From Algoriphagus marinus (lineage in GTDB: Bacteria > Bacteroidota > Bacteroidia > Cytophagales > Cyclobacteriaceae), in assembly GCF_001936475.1 (NCBI RefSeq), contig NZ_MSPQ01000006.1:331741-395740 (forward strand): a stretch of 64,000 nt of DNA, written 5' to 3'. A model generated the notes under the pieces. It was not told where the DNA came from. It ran no database searches and worked only from the letters and a program-made list of their open reading frames with translations. This document shows positions 34,889 to 44,025 of the stretch, piece after piece. The position numbers and the translations under genes are program-made. The stretch's first letter is position 1; every line of letters begins with the position of its first letter.

Positions 34889-36567
34889 TTCTCGAACCTA
34901 TTATAGATTTAGTGGCAGTTTGCCATAAAAAAGGAATTGAAAATGCAATTCTTTCTCCAGGATCAAGATGTGCTCCTCTGACGATTGCTTTTGCAAGACA
35001 TAAAGGAATCCATACGAGAACGGTATCTGATGAGCGCTCCGCTAGCTTTATTGCACTGGGGATGGCGCAGCAGCTAGAAAAACCCGTAGTATTAGTATGT
35101 ACATCAGGTTCGGCTGCTATGAATTATTTCCCTGCGGTGGCGGAAGCATTTTTTCAAGAAATTCCTCTTTTGATATTAACAGCAGATCGACCACCCGAAT
35201 GGATAGATCAATATGATGGACAAACGGTTTACCAGCATGAATTGTATGGTAAGCATGTCAAAAAAAGCTTTCAATTTCCCGATTCCTTTTCTTCGGAAGA
35301 TCAAGTCTGGCATGCAAATCGAATTATTAACGAAGCTATAAACCTTGCTAAACAATGCCCAACAGGGCCAGTTCATGTCAATATTCCATTAAGGGAGCCT
35401 TTTTACCCGGTAGAAAATGAGGAGATCTCATTTCCTGAAAAACCCAGAATTTTCAATAATCCAATTGAAAGTATCAATCTTTCTGATGAATACTTGAAAA
35501 AGTTGAAAAATAGGCTTTCATCCTTCGGGAAAATCTTAATTGTACCGGGCCAACAACGGCCCAATTTCGAAATTCAAGCCATCTTAGATGAATTAGCGAA
35601 GGAACAAAAAGTAGTTGTAGTTACTGATGTTATCTCGAATCTCCAGTCTGACTATACGATTAATCTGCATGACCATTGGTTAGGTAATAATCAACCAGGA
35701 GAAGATTTAAAACCCGAACTGATCATTACTTTTGGCAAATCAATTATTTCCAAGTCACTAAAAATCTTTCTACGAAATTCAGAAGCTTCGCACTGGCATA
35801 TTCAATCTACCGGTTTAGGGAAGGATACTTTTCAGCGTCTGACACGGATACTTAGCACTTCACCAATTTCATTTTTGAATTGGTTGAAGGAAAATCTCCC
35901 AGCTCAGGATGAACAATTCTTTTTCAATTGGACAGTGTTGGAACAAAAAACTCAAAAATCACTTCCAGAAGTATTTAAATCAGTAGAATTTGGAGAATAT
36001 CCAGCACTTGAATTTATACTAAAAAAAATACCTGCTTCTTCTAAGATACATCTTGCAAATAGTATGACAGTTCGGTACGCAAATTTCTTAGGGAAGAGAA
36101 CTCAAGAGATCATTTGCAATAGAGGAACGAGCGGAATTGACGGGTCTAATTCTACAGCAGTTGGCTGCACATTTACCACTAAAGAAACTGTCACTCTGAT
36201 TAGCGGTGACATGGCTTTTTTCTATGATAGAAATGCTTTTTGGCATAATTACACCATGCCAAACCTCAGAATTGTTTTATTGAATAATCACGCTGGAGGA
36301 ATATTCCGGTTAATTGATGGCCCATCAAAACAACCCGAACTTCAAGAGTTCTTTGAAACCAAACAAAACCTATCAGCACAATTCTTAGCTCAAGAGCATG
36401 GCTTCCACTATATAAAAGTTGTTGATAACGAAGAATTAGAATCTGCCATGACCGATTTTTATTCCCCAAGTATTCATCCTAAAATCTTGGAAGTCGAAAC
36501 TTCAAGCGAAAAGAATGCTTCAATTCTGAAGTTTATCAAATCCAAAATCAAAGAGAATATTACTTAA
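34885..36567 (+). CDS. menD: SEPHCHC synthase MenD
   Basis: 560 aa ThDP-dependent enzyme. N-terminal NAILSPGSRCAPLTIAFARH and TVSDERSASFIALGMA contain the cofactor-activating Glu. The C-terminal pyrophosphate domain includes CNRGTSGIDGSNSTAVG, LISGDMAFFYDRNAF and LNNHAGGIF. It condenses isochorismate with 2-oxoglutarate in the menaquinone pathway. The TTG start overlaps the menF stop (TTGA), so it is translationally coupled. Later men genes are not in the window. Confidence 0.95.
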   Translation: MILEPIIDLVAVCHKKGIENAILSPGSRCAPLTIAFARHKGIHTRTVSDERSASFIALGMAQQLEKPVVLVCTSGSAAMNYFPAVAEAFFQEIPLLILTADRPPEWIDQYDGQTVYQHELYGKHVKKSFQFPDSFSSEDQVWHANRIINEAINLAKQCPTGPVHVNIPLREPFYPVENEEISFPEKPRIFNNPIESINLSDEYLKKLKNRLSSFGKILIVPGQQRPNFEIQAILDELAKEQKVVVVTDVISNLQSDYTINLHDHWLGNNQPGEDLKPELIITFGKSIISKSLKIFLRNSEASHWHIQSTGLGKDTFQRLTRILSTSPISFLNWLKENLPAQDEQFFFNWTVLEQKTQKSLPEVFKSVEFGEYPALEFILKKIPASSKIHLANSMTVRYANFLGKRTQEIICNRGTSGIDGSNSTAVGCTFTTKETVTLISGDMAFFYDRNAFWHNYTMPNLRIVLLNNHAGGIFRLIDGPSKQPELQEFFETKQNLSAQFLAQEHGFHYIKVVDNEELESAMTDFYSPSIHPKILEVETSSEKNASILKFIKSKIKENIT

Positions 36568-36572
36568 CTATC

Positions 36573-37688
36573 TTAATTTTCCTGGAAAATCCTCACGTAG
36601 TCCACTTTCATTTCTTGAGGGAATGACGTATTTCCATCAGGATTCCCAGGCCATCTACCCCCTACAGCGACATTGAAAATAAAAAAGAAAGGCTTGTGGA
36701 ATTCTTCCAACCCACTAGGAGTGATATCAATGACATGATACTGTACGTTATCGAGTAACCAAACAATTTTTTGCTTATCCCAGATAATAGAAAACACATG
36801 ATATTCGTCATTGAAGATTCCTGTGCTCAACTTTGTTTTTCCACCATAGTTTGCATAGTTGCCTGAATTATCCCAATGAACAGTACCGTGCACAGTTCGG
36901 TCACGGTCTTCCACTGATCCGCCAACCATTTCCATAATGTCGATTTCACCGCACTTAGGCCAACCTACATCGGAGAAATTTTCTCCCAGCATCCATAGCG
37001 CAGGCCACATACCTTGACCTTTAGGCAAGATCGCCCGAATATCTATACGCCCATAAGTGAAAAACTTTTTCCCTTTAGTAATCAATCTTGTAGAAGTGTA
37101 ACTTTTTCCACCTATCGATTCGCGCTTTGCAGTGATTGTCAGTTTTCCATCGGAAAGAGAAGTATTTTCTTTTTTATAATACTGAAGCTCGTCATTTCCC
37201 CAACCACAATTTTGAGGACAACCATCTCCAATCTCGAAAGTCCAGTCATCAGTTAAAGTCGATGAATTAAATTCATCTGCCCATACTAATTTATATCCAT
37301 CGTAATTCTCTGGGCTTTTGAAACCTGCATCAGGATCCAATCCCAATGCAGCGGCATTCATATTAATGGTTTTAGAATCTACCACAAAAAGCTGCTCATC
37401 TGCATGAGCTTGAAGTGTAATGGTATAATCACCCTTTACTTTATATGTATAGGAAGCAGAATTACCATCGACCCTTTGAGTTGTTTCACCTGGAGTTCCA
37501 AAGTTGATTTTAAAAAAAACCGCATTGTCTGCAGTAAAATTGGCTTTAACAACTCCATTACCAAGTGATTCAATTTCAAGGATTAAGTTACTTGGTAGTT
37601 TAGTTTGCTCATCCGAAGCATTTTCGGAACAAGATGAAATTAAAATTGAGCAAAATAAAAGGCAGTAATAAAAAGTGGATTTTAGCAT
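36573..37688 (-). CDS. GH16 beta-glucanase (laminarinase-like) lipoprotein, active-site intact
   Basis: 371 aa. The lipobox is ISSC (Cys20). A PKD/Ig-like N-terminal domain (about 30-110) is followed by a GH16 domain (about 130-371) with WADEF, GRIDIRAILPKGQGMWPALWMLGE and the catalytic motif E248-I-D250-I-M-E253 in GEIDIMEMVGG. GH16 enzymes retain configuration and cleave beta-1,3/1,4-glucans. It is a close paralogue of 37982-39094 but keeps all catalytic residues. It is a likely surface or periplasmic lipoprotein. A perfect 18-bp palindrome lies 4 bases upstream of the start. No SusCD pair is adjacent. Confidence 0.93.
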   Translation of the reverse strand: MLKSTFYYCLLFCSILISSCSENASDEQTKLPSNLILEIESLGNGVVKANFTADNAVFFKINFGTPGETTQRVDGNSASYTYKVKGDYTITLQAHADEQLFVVDSKTINMNAAALGLDPDAGFKSPENYDGYKLVWADEFNSSTLTDDWTFEIGDGCPQNCGWGNDELQYYKKENTSLSDGKLTITAKRESIGGKSYTSTRLITKGKKFFTYGRIDIRAILPKGQGMWPALWMLGENFSDVGWPKCGEIDIMEMVGGSVEDRDRTVHGTVHWDNSGNYANYGGKTKLSTGIFNDEYHVFSIIWDKQKIVWLLDNVQYHVIDITPSGLEEFHKPFFFIFNVAVGGRWPGNPDGNTSFPQEMKVDYVRIFQEN

Positions 37689-37691
37689 GAG

Positions 37692-37709
37692 TTAAGGAAA
37701 TTTCCTTAA
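37692..37709. promoter_or_regulatory. 18-bp perfect palindrome at the GH16 start
   Basis: TTAAGGAAATTTCCTTAA is perfectly self-complementary and ends 4 bases upstream of the ATG of the active GH16 gene. It could be an operator over the transcription/translation start. The paralogous gene at 39094 has no such site. Confidence 0.45.
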
Positions 37710-37895
37710 TAATACTTTTTTTTTTCGAGTCTGGAAAATATAAAAATTTAACCATAGGAAATTTGAATAAAATCAGACTTAGTGAAATACTAAGCTTGCA
37801 ATTCCAATTTTGGCTATTGCCTGAACGCTATTAAAAGCAAGTTGGTAATATTTATTTTTTAGCATTCCTTATAGTCTGGGACGCAAATCAAAATA

Positions 37896-37939
37896 TCTCT
37901 TGTTTTTAAACTAGAATTTAATAGTTTAAAAACAAGAGA
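37896..37939 (-). terminator. 18-bp perfect inverted repeat downstream of the GH16-like pseudoenzyme gene
   Basis: TCTCTTGTTTTTAAACTA (37896-37913) and its exact complement (37922-37939) flank an 8-base loop. It lies about 42 bases after the stop of the 37982-39094 gene. The stem is long but AT-rich, and only a loose T-rich tail follows, so it may be a terminator or 3' stabiliser. Confidence 0.6.
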
Positions 37940-37981
37940 CACTTAATAGTTACATAGAAAAGGTTTCTATCCTTTTTGAGA

Positions 37982-39094
37982 CTACTTTTTCTGAAACACA
38001 CGGATATAATCCACACTCATTTCCTGGGGAAAAACAGAAGTCTCGTCAGGTGATCCTAATGTTCTCCCTCCTACTGATAAACTTAAAAGAAAAAAGAAAG
38101 GCTTTTGGAATTCATCCAATTCTGACGGAGTAATATCAAGAGAATGATATTGGACTCCATCTAGTAGCCAAACGATTTTCTGAGCATCCCAGACAATTGA
38201 AAAAACATGAAACTCATCATTTAAAATTCCAAAAGGTAAAGTGGTTTCCCCTCTACTAAACTCTTCCCTATTAGAATCATCCCAAAAGGAAGTACCTCTT
38301 ACAGTGGCATCACCGTTGTCGGTACTTCCACCGACCATTGACGCAACACTAATTACTCCGGACTTAGGCCAACCTACCTCTGGAAGACTTTCTCCCATCA
38401 TCCAGATGGCCGGTCCAAAACCTTTTCCTTTTGGAAACTTTGCTCTAACATCGACTCTTCCAAAAGTAATAAATTCGTTTCCTTGAGTGGTCATTCTAGA
38501 AGACGTATAATTACTTGTTCCCTCATTTTCTTTCTTGGCAGTGATAATAAGATTTCCATCGACCAAAGTGGCATTATCTTTCTTATAATACTGCAACTCT
38601 TCGCTTCCCCAACCACAAGTAAGCGGACAACCATCTCCAAGGTCAAAGTTCCAAACATCTGAAAGTTCTGTACCTGAAAACTCATCAGCCCAGACCAAAT
38701 CATATTCATCATAGCTAGTTGGACTGGTGAAACCTGTATTTGGATCAAGACCTAGAGCAGCCGCATTCATCCGTATCATTTCAGTACCAGAAATAAAATC
38801 TTTCTCATTGGTATGAGCTTGAACTTGAAGCGTAAAATCGCCTTTTGTAGTAAAAGTTTTGGTAGCTGAGTTTCCATTTACTCGTACCAGCGATTCACCC
38901 GGAGTACCAAAACTTACTTTATAAAAGGCAGCTTTTTCTGCTGTGAAATTGGCTTTTACAACCCCATCTCCAAGATATTCAACTTCAATCGATAAGTTGG
39001 TTGGAAGGACAATTTGCTCATCTGAGGAGTTTTCAAAACAGGAAGAAACCAAAAATGAGATAAACAAAAGACAAATAATAGATGTTGATTTCAT
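37982..39094 (-). CDS. GH16-like lipoprotein with lost catalytic residues (putative pseudoenzyme)
   Basis: 370 aa, collinear with the neighbouring GH16 gene: lipobox VSSC (Cys19), PKD/Ig-like domain, then a GH16 fold with WADEF, GRVDVRAKFPKGKGFGPAIWMMGE and VGGR near the C terminus. At the active site GEIDIMEM of the paralogue reads GVISVASM, so V247, S249 and S252 replace the nucleophile Glu, Asp and acid/base Glu. Codons changed by several bases each (38339-38356), so this is not a simple sequencing error. The frame is fully open and secretion is intact. A non-catalytic glucan-binding role is the likely reading; activity on beta-glucan by this site is not expected. Confidence 0.9.
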   Translation of the reverse strand: MKSTSIICLLFISFLVSSCFENSSDEQIVLPTNLSIEVEYLGDGVVKANFTAEKAAFYKVSFGTPGESLVRVNGNSATKTFTTKGDFTLQVQAHTNEKDFISGTEMIRMNAAALGLDPNTGFTSPTSYDEYDLVWADEFSGTELSDVWNFDLGDGCPLTCGWGSEELQYYKKDNATLVDGNLIITAKKENEGTSNYTSSRMTTQGNEFITFGRVDVRAKFPKGKGFGPAIWMMGESLPEVGWPKSGVISVASMVGGSTDNGDATVRGTSFWDDSNREEFSRGETTLPFGILNDEFHVFSIVWDAQKIVWLLDGVQYHSLDITPSELDEFQKPFFFLLSLSVGGRTLGSPDETSVFPQEMSVDYIRVFQKK

Positions 39095-39238
39095 TAGTTA
39101 ATTGATTTATTTGCTGAAAAATAGAACTTTTTTTTGGTTGAAAAAATCATTGTCATGAACCTGTTTTTACTGTATTTCATTAACATAAATCAATATTTGA
39201 AATCCTTTGATTTTCAAAAAAATATTTTGAAAAATCCA

Positions 39239-40024
39239 CTAGGTAAACTCAGGGGAATTTCTTCCCCCGATTTTTTGAATTAAATAAATCATTAAAGCGA
39301 TTTGGACTATTTCTCCTAAAGTCCAGGGAATCAACGCTAGAAAAGCTCCTATTCCTGTAAACATCAGAGCTCCTGCCACCATCAGTAAGGCACCCATAAT
39401 CGTGGCAATGGAGGAAAACTGTTTTTTGTATCCTAAGTATCCCAAACCAAGAAATGCATATAGGAATCCAAATGAACTTACTTTGATCATGTAATAATCT
39501 CCCAAATTGAAAGCCGTGGTAAACATGGCGATCAAATCCACCCCATACCAAATCACATTGGCTCCAATCATAATCCAAAGCGCAATTTTTAGAATTCCAT
39601 TTGGAAAGGATTCCGTCAATTTCACCCAACCCAGCAGGAAAATCACATAGAAAAGGTAAGAGCCTGTTTTAATCCATGCGAAAGCACCTGTATTTATGGA
39701 GGGTTCTCCTGCGATAAATTCAGTTTCTAAACCGATCTCAAACATGGAAAGGAAAAAGTAGAGGATGGAAGCTCCGATTGCCGCATACAGAATTGGAGAT
39801 GGTTTCGCTTTGACTCCTTCCGCATTTTCCTCTTGATTTTCCCATTGATATCCCAAAGCCTCAAACAAGGTCTTGATGGTATAACTTCTTGGGGTCACTT
39901 CACCAGCTTCTATTCGCTGTACCGTTCGCACATTCAGATTGCACTTTTCTACAAGTTCCTCCTGAGTCATTCCCTTTGCTTTCCTAAGCTCAGAGATTTT
40001 TTTGCCTAATTCTGGTTGTTTCAT
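39239..40024 (-). CDS. XRE-type helix-turn-helix protein with membrane domain
   Basis: 261 aa from the ATG at 40022-40024 (MKQPELGKKISELRKAKG); an ATG 27 bases upstream is possible. The N-terminal HTH_3 domain (about 5-60, MTQEELVEKCNLNVRTVQRIEAGEVTPR) is followed by about five to six hydrophobic helices (about 80-250). Such proteins are thought to be membrane-tethered regulators. The target is unknown. It stands alone between GH16 and the hut regulator. Confidence 0.88.
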   Translation of the reverse strand: MKQPELGKKISELRKAKGMTQEELVEKCNLNVRTVQRIEAGEVTPRSYTIKTLFEALGYQWENQEENAEGVKAKPSPILYAAIGASILYFFLSMFEIGLETEFIAGEPSINTGAFAWIKTGSYLFYVIFLLGWVKLTESFPNGILKIALWIMIGANVIWYGVDLIAMFTTAFNLGDYYMIKVSSFGFLYAFLGLGYLGYKKQFSSIATIMGALLMVAGALMFTGIGAFLALIPWTLGEIVQIALMIYLIQKIGGRNSPEFT

Positions 40025-40197
40025 AAGTAATGTGAGTTTTTGATTAACCATGGCAATTTCTCTGATAGGTATTAAACTTAAGACGAAAAAGGCTCGGATT
40101 TAACCCGACATTAGCCCGACAAATTGATCTATGGGCTAAAATAGCCCAATTTGAAAATTTCTCAAGGAGTATGGAATAAGGAATTCTCCGAAAGAGA

Positions 40198-41064
40198 TCA
40201 AATCAATTCCAAGACTTGGCCCAAAACTGGATTTCGATTGCTCGTTTTCCAGATGATGGCCAACTCCGTAAACTGTGAAATATTGGGAATTTCCATAAAA
40301 CGGACGTTTGTTTCGTATCCTTCCTGAATGGAAGTAGGGACGATGGCTACTCCCAATCCATTTTCTACCAGTCTAAAAATGGTCAAGGCATGCACTGACT
40401 TATGCTGAATCTTTGGAGAAAAGCCAGCATCACGGCAAATTCCTATAATCTGCTCATAGTAGTAATTGCTGTAATCACTTGAAAAAAGCACGAATGATTC
40501 ATCTTTGAATTGATCCATAGAAACAAAATCTGATTTTTGAATCGGATGATTTTTTGGCACAACCAAAGAAAAACTATCTCTGGAGACTTTTCGCATCTCC
40601 AATCCTTCCGGTACTGAGGCTAGCCGGACAAATCCCAAGTCGAGCCTATCATTTTGCACCATTTCTACTTGAATAGAATTACTTAATTCTTCCAAGTTGA
40701 CGCTAATCAAAGGCTGGTGTGTATTTAATCGGGATACTAATCGAGGAATAAGTTGATTGGAGGCAGATCCTAAAAAACCAATTCGGAGCTCCCCTATTTT
40801 CCCTGCCTGAATTTGACTCAATTGACCTTTTATAGTATCCAAATGATTTAGCACAAAATCAACCTCTTCCTTAAGATAGCTTCCAGCTTTGGTGAGACTG
40901 ACACTTTTCTGGTCCCGATCAAAAAGTCTCACTTGGAGTTCCTCCTCTAGTTGGCGAATCTGCCGACTAAGCCCTGGTTGCGATATAAATAATCGATCTG
41001 CAGCTCTTCGAAAATTCAATTCCTCCGCAACAGCTTTGAAGTAAGTTAAATGTCGGATTTCCAT
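40198..41064 (-). CDS. LysR-family regulator, probable regulator of the hut genes
   Basis: 288 aa. The N-terminal winged HTH (MEIRHLTYFKAVAEELNFRRAADRLFISQPGLSRQIRQLEEEL) and C-terminal periplasmic-binding-like effector domain (about 90-288) are typical. It is divergent from hutH with a 128-base gap that carries GATAC-N7-GTATC palindromes. Control of histidine degradation, perhaps with urocanate as effector, is inferred from position; many bacteria use HutC instead. Confidence 0.92.
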   Translation of the reverse strand: MEIRHLTYFKAVAEELNFRRAADRLFISQPGLSRQIRQLEEELQVRLFDRDQKSVSLTKAGSYLKEEVDFVLNHLDTIKGQLSQIQAGKIGELRIGFLGSASNQLIPRLVSRLNTHQPLISVNLEELSNSIQVEMVQNDRLDLGFVRLASVPEGLEMRKVSRDSFSLVVPKNHPIQKSDFVSMDQFKDESFVLFSSDYSNYYYEQIIGICRDAGFSPKIQHKSVHALTIFRLVENGLGVAIVPTSIQEGYETNVRFMEIPNISQFTELAIIWKTSNRNPVLGQVLELI

Positions 41065-41113
41065 GATACCTTAAAAGTATCAATTATTGATAAATATAGT
41101 ATCATAAGGTATC
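41065..41113. promoter_or_regulatory. Palindromic operator region between the LysR gene and hutH
   Basis: GATAC-N7-GTATC lies at 41065-41081 directly at the LysR start, and GATACCTTA (41065-41073) pairs with TAAGGTATC (41105-41113). A further AGTATC sits at 41098-41103. The arrangement suits LysR binding with autoregulation. Confidence 0.6.
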
Positions 41114-41125
41114 ATTCAAAGCAGT

Positions 41126-41133
41126 TAAATTTG
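41126..41133 (+). promoter_or_regulatory. Bacteroidota -7 box upstream of hutH
   Basis: TAAATTTG (TAnnTTTG) lies 60 bases before the hutH ATG and just downstream of the LysR palindromes. Confidence 0.4.
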
Positions 41134-41192
41134 AGAATGAACGATTTGGAGAAATCCTCAATCGATTCAGGAGAAAATATATCCAGCACAAA

Positions 41193-42758
41193 ATGATAAA
41201 ATTCCATTACGGTCGAGATCACCTGACTAGTTCTATAGCCTTGAAGATTGCTCGAAAAAAGATTGCAGGTATTTTTCATCCCGATACTCAGGAAAAAGTG
41301 ATTGCATCTGCTAAAGCCGTAGCGAAAATCGCTAAAGGCGGACAGGCAGTTTATGGGATCAACACCGGTTTTGGACCACTCTGTATAACCAGAATCTCTG
41401 AATCAGATACGCGAACGCTACAGGAAAATCTATTAAAAAGCCATGCCGTCGGATTGGGCGAACCTATTCCTATCGAGATTTCTAAGTTGATGCTAATCCT
41501 AAAAATCCATGCTTTAGCGCAAGGATTTTCGGGGATCCAGTGGGAAACCTTGGAGCGCTTGGCATGGATGCTAGATCATGACATCACACCAGTCATTCCT
41601 ATGCAAGGCTCCGTTGGTGCCTCGGGAGACTTGGCTCCGCTTTCTCATTTAGCATTGCCACTTATCGGTTTGGGGAAAGTTCATTATGAGGGAGACATCA
41701 TCAGTGCCGGTAAAGCATTGCATCATTTCAATGTGAAACCATTGGCATTGGGACCCAAAGAAGGCCTTGCCTTGATCAATGGAACCCAGTTTATGGCAGC
41801 TTTTGGTGTCACAGTAGTGGATCGGCTAAGCAACGTACTAAAAAATGCGGATATCACAGGAGCAATGATGATTGAAGGGCTTATGGGTTCCATCAAGCCT
41901 TTTTCACCTGAACTACACGAACTCAGACCATACACAGGGAATAAACATGTCGCTCAAACGATACTCAATCTTTTGAAAGATTCTGAGATTGTAAATTCTC
42001 ATTTGGATTGTGCACGAGTTCAGGATCCTTATTCCTTGCGATGCATGCCTCAGGTACATGGTGCCTCTCGAAATGCTTGGCTTCATTTGAAAGAAATCAT
42101 TGAAATAGAAATCAATTCGGTCACCGATAATCCGATCGTTTTGTCCGAAGACCATACTATTTCAGGAGGCAATTTTCATGGACAGCCGATTGCCTTGCCT
42201 TTGGATTATGCTTGCTTGGCTGCCTCTGAAATCGGAAATATTTCTGACCGAAGGATTTATCTTTCCATTGAAGGAGATACCCCAGGAGTTCCAAAATTAC
42301 TTTTGAAAGAAACTGGGCTCAACTCTGGCCTAATGATACCGCAATACACCACGGCGGCATTGGCATCAGAAAACAAAGGACTTTGTTTCCCCTCCTCCGC
42401 AGACAGCATTCCAACCTCACTAGGTCAGGAAGATCATGTCAGTATGGGAAGTATAGGAGCTAGAAAAGCACTCCAGGTCATTGGTAATGTTGAAAAAATC
42501 TTAGGAATTGAATTATTCTATGCTGCTCAGGCGATGGATTATCATGCCCCACTGAAGTCAGGAAAAATCATGACCGCCATCTACGAGCGAGTGAGAAGTG
42601 AAATCGAGCCAGTCACCGTAGACCGAGTCATGACTGAAGATATTGAAGCAGCTATCAAAATGGTCGAAAGTGGCGAACTAATTGAGCTTGCTGAGGCGAT
42701 TGCAAAAAAAGAGAATCTAAATTTTGATACGCCATGGAGTCCTTTGTTTGAATATTAA
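41193..42758 (+). CDS. hutH: Histidine ammonia-lyase HutH
   Basis: 521 aa. The MIO-forming Ala-Ser-Gly is 143-145 in GSVGASGDLAPLSHLALP, Tyr54 is in YGINTGFG, and NGTQFM, QDPYSLRCMPQVHG and NPIV are also present. It converts histidine to urocanate and ammonia, the first hut step. It is first in hutH-hutI-hutU (gaps 9 and 10 bases) and divergent from a LysR gene. Confidence 0.96.
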   Translation: MIKFHYGRDHLTSSIALKIARKKIAGIFHPDTQEKVIASAKAVAKIAKGGQAVYGINTGFGPLCITRISESDTRTLQENLLKSHAVGLGEPIPIEISKLMLILKIHALAQGFSGIQWETLERLAWMLDHDITPVIPMQGSVGASGDLAPLSHLALPLIGLGKVHYEGDIISAGKALHHFNVKPLALGPKEGLALINGTQFMAAFGVTVVDRLSNVLKNADITGAMMIEGLMGSIKPFSPELHELRPYTGNKHVAQTILNLLKDSEIVNSHLDCARVQDPYSLRCMPQVHGASRNAWLHLKEIIEIEINSVTDNPIVLSEDHTISGGNFHGQPIALPLDYACLAASEIGNISDRRIYLSIEGDTPGVPKLLLKETGLNSGLMIPQYTTAALASENKGLCFPSSADSIPTSLGQEDHVSMGSIGARKALQVIGNVEKILGIELFYAAQAMDYHAPLKSGKIMTAIYERVRSEIEPVTVDRVMTEDIEAAIKMVESGELIELAEAIAKKENLNFDTPWSPLFEY

Positions 42759-42767
42759 ATTAAGCCT

Positions 42768-44015
42768 ATGAAAACGCCAAAACTAATCGGACCCCTGGTA
42801 CAAATGATTACACTTTCGGGACTTCCAATAAAAGGAGCCTTGAAAGATGAGCAGCTTGAGGTAATCGAGAATGCAGGAATTCTAATTCTGAATGATAAGA
42901 TTATTGAAATAGGCGATTACAAAACGCTCTTGAGAACTTATCGAGACAGAAGAATAAAGAAAATTGAAGTGAAAGGAGCTATGGTCGCTCTCCCATCTTG
43001 GATAGATTGCCATACCCACATTTGTTTCGCAGGAAGTCGGGCAAAGGATTTTGCTATGCGAAATGCAGGTAAATCTTACCTGGAAATCGCAAAAGCTGGA
43101 GGAGGAATCTGGGATACCGTGCAATCCACAAGGGCAGCAGATATAGCTCAACTCAAAAAACTTACTGCTTCCCGAATCCAAAGACATCTAAAAGCAGGAA
43201 TAACCACCATCGAGATCAAAAGTGGCTATGGATTGATGCCTAGTCAAGAATTGAAGATGCTGAGTACAATCCAAATGCTGAAAACTCCAGCTGATCTGAT
43301 CCCCACTTGTCTGGCAGCACATATGAAACCGAAGGATTTTATAGGTTCCAATGAAGCCTATCTATCCGATATTCAACACAAACTTTTCCCAATGCTCAAA
43401 ACCCACCACTTGAGTAATCGAGTGGATGCTTTTGTAGAACAAAGCGCGTTTACACCTGAAGAAATCACCCCTTACCTGCTTGGTGCAAAAGCTCAGGGTT
43501 TTGACATTACCATTCATGCTGACCAGTTTACTACCGGTGGCTCAGCACTTGCGATAAAACTTGGAGCCAAATCGGCAGATCACCTCGAAGTTTCCGGTGA
43601 AAATGAAATTCAGGCCTTGGCAAAATCGGATGTAGTGTCCGTGGCTTTACCCGGAGCTTCTTTGGGAATTGGATGCGCTTTTACTCCTGCTCGGAAAATC
43701 CTAGATGCTGGTGGTGCACTTGCCATTGCCAGCGATTGGAATCCTGGCTCTGCTCCCATGGGCAATTTGATTGCACAAGCATCCGTGCTGGCGGCTTTCG
43801 AAAAACTCAGTACCGCAGAGGTCTTCGCCGGACTTACTTTCCGAGCTGCCTCAGCTTTGGGACTTTCTGACCGTGGAGTTTTAGCTCCAGGAATGCTCGC
43901 AGACTTCAACTTATATGCCGTGGAAGATTATCAGGAAATTCTTTATCAACAAGGACAACTCGCTCCTGTTCAAGTTTGGAAAAAAGGGGCCTTGGTCAAA
44001 TTTAAAGAGGCCTAA
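42768..44015 (+). CDS. hutI: Imidazolonepropionase HutI
   Basis: 415 aa amidohydrolase. The metal site HxH is in DCHTHICFAGSRAKDF. KSGYGL, IHADQF, SADHLE and SDWNPGSAPM follow in the usual order. It opens the ring of 4-imidazolone-5-propionate to N-formimino-glutamate, the third hut step. It is tightly packed between hutH and hutU. Confidence 0.96.
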   Translation: MKTPKLIGPLVQMITLSGLPIKGALKDEQLEVIENAGILILNDKIIEIGDYKTLLRTYRDRRIKKIEVKGAMVALPSWIDCHTHICFAGSRAKDFAMRNAGKSYLEIAKAGGGIWDTVQSTRAADIAQLKKLTASRIQRHLKAGITTIEIKSGYGLMPSQELKMLSTIQMLKTPADLIPTCLAAHMKPKDFIGSNEAYLSDIQHKLFPMLKTHHLSNRVDAFVEQSAFTPEEITPYLLGAKAQGFDITIHADQFTTGGSALAIKLGAKSADHLEVSGENEIQALAKSDVVSVALPGASLGIGCAFTPARKILDAGGALAIASDWNPGSAPMGNLIAQASVLAAFEKLSTAEVFAGLTFRAASALGLSDRGVLAPGMLADFNLYAVEDYQEILYQQGQLAPVQVWKKGALVKFKEA

Positions 44016-44025
44016 ATTATTTATT

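Noticed and set aside
43915..44025. Extended start of hutU overlapping hutI
   Set aside because: The 37-codon extension overlaps hutI coding sequence in another frame. The ATG at 44026 lies 10 bases after hutI, as expected in this operon.
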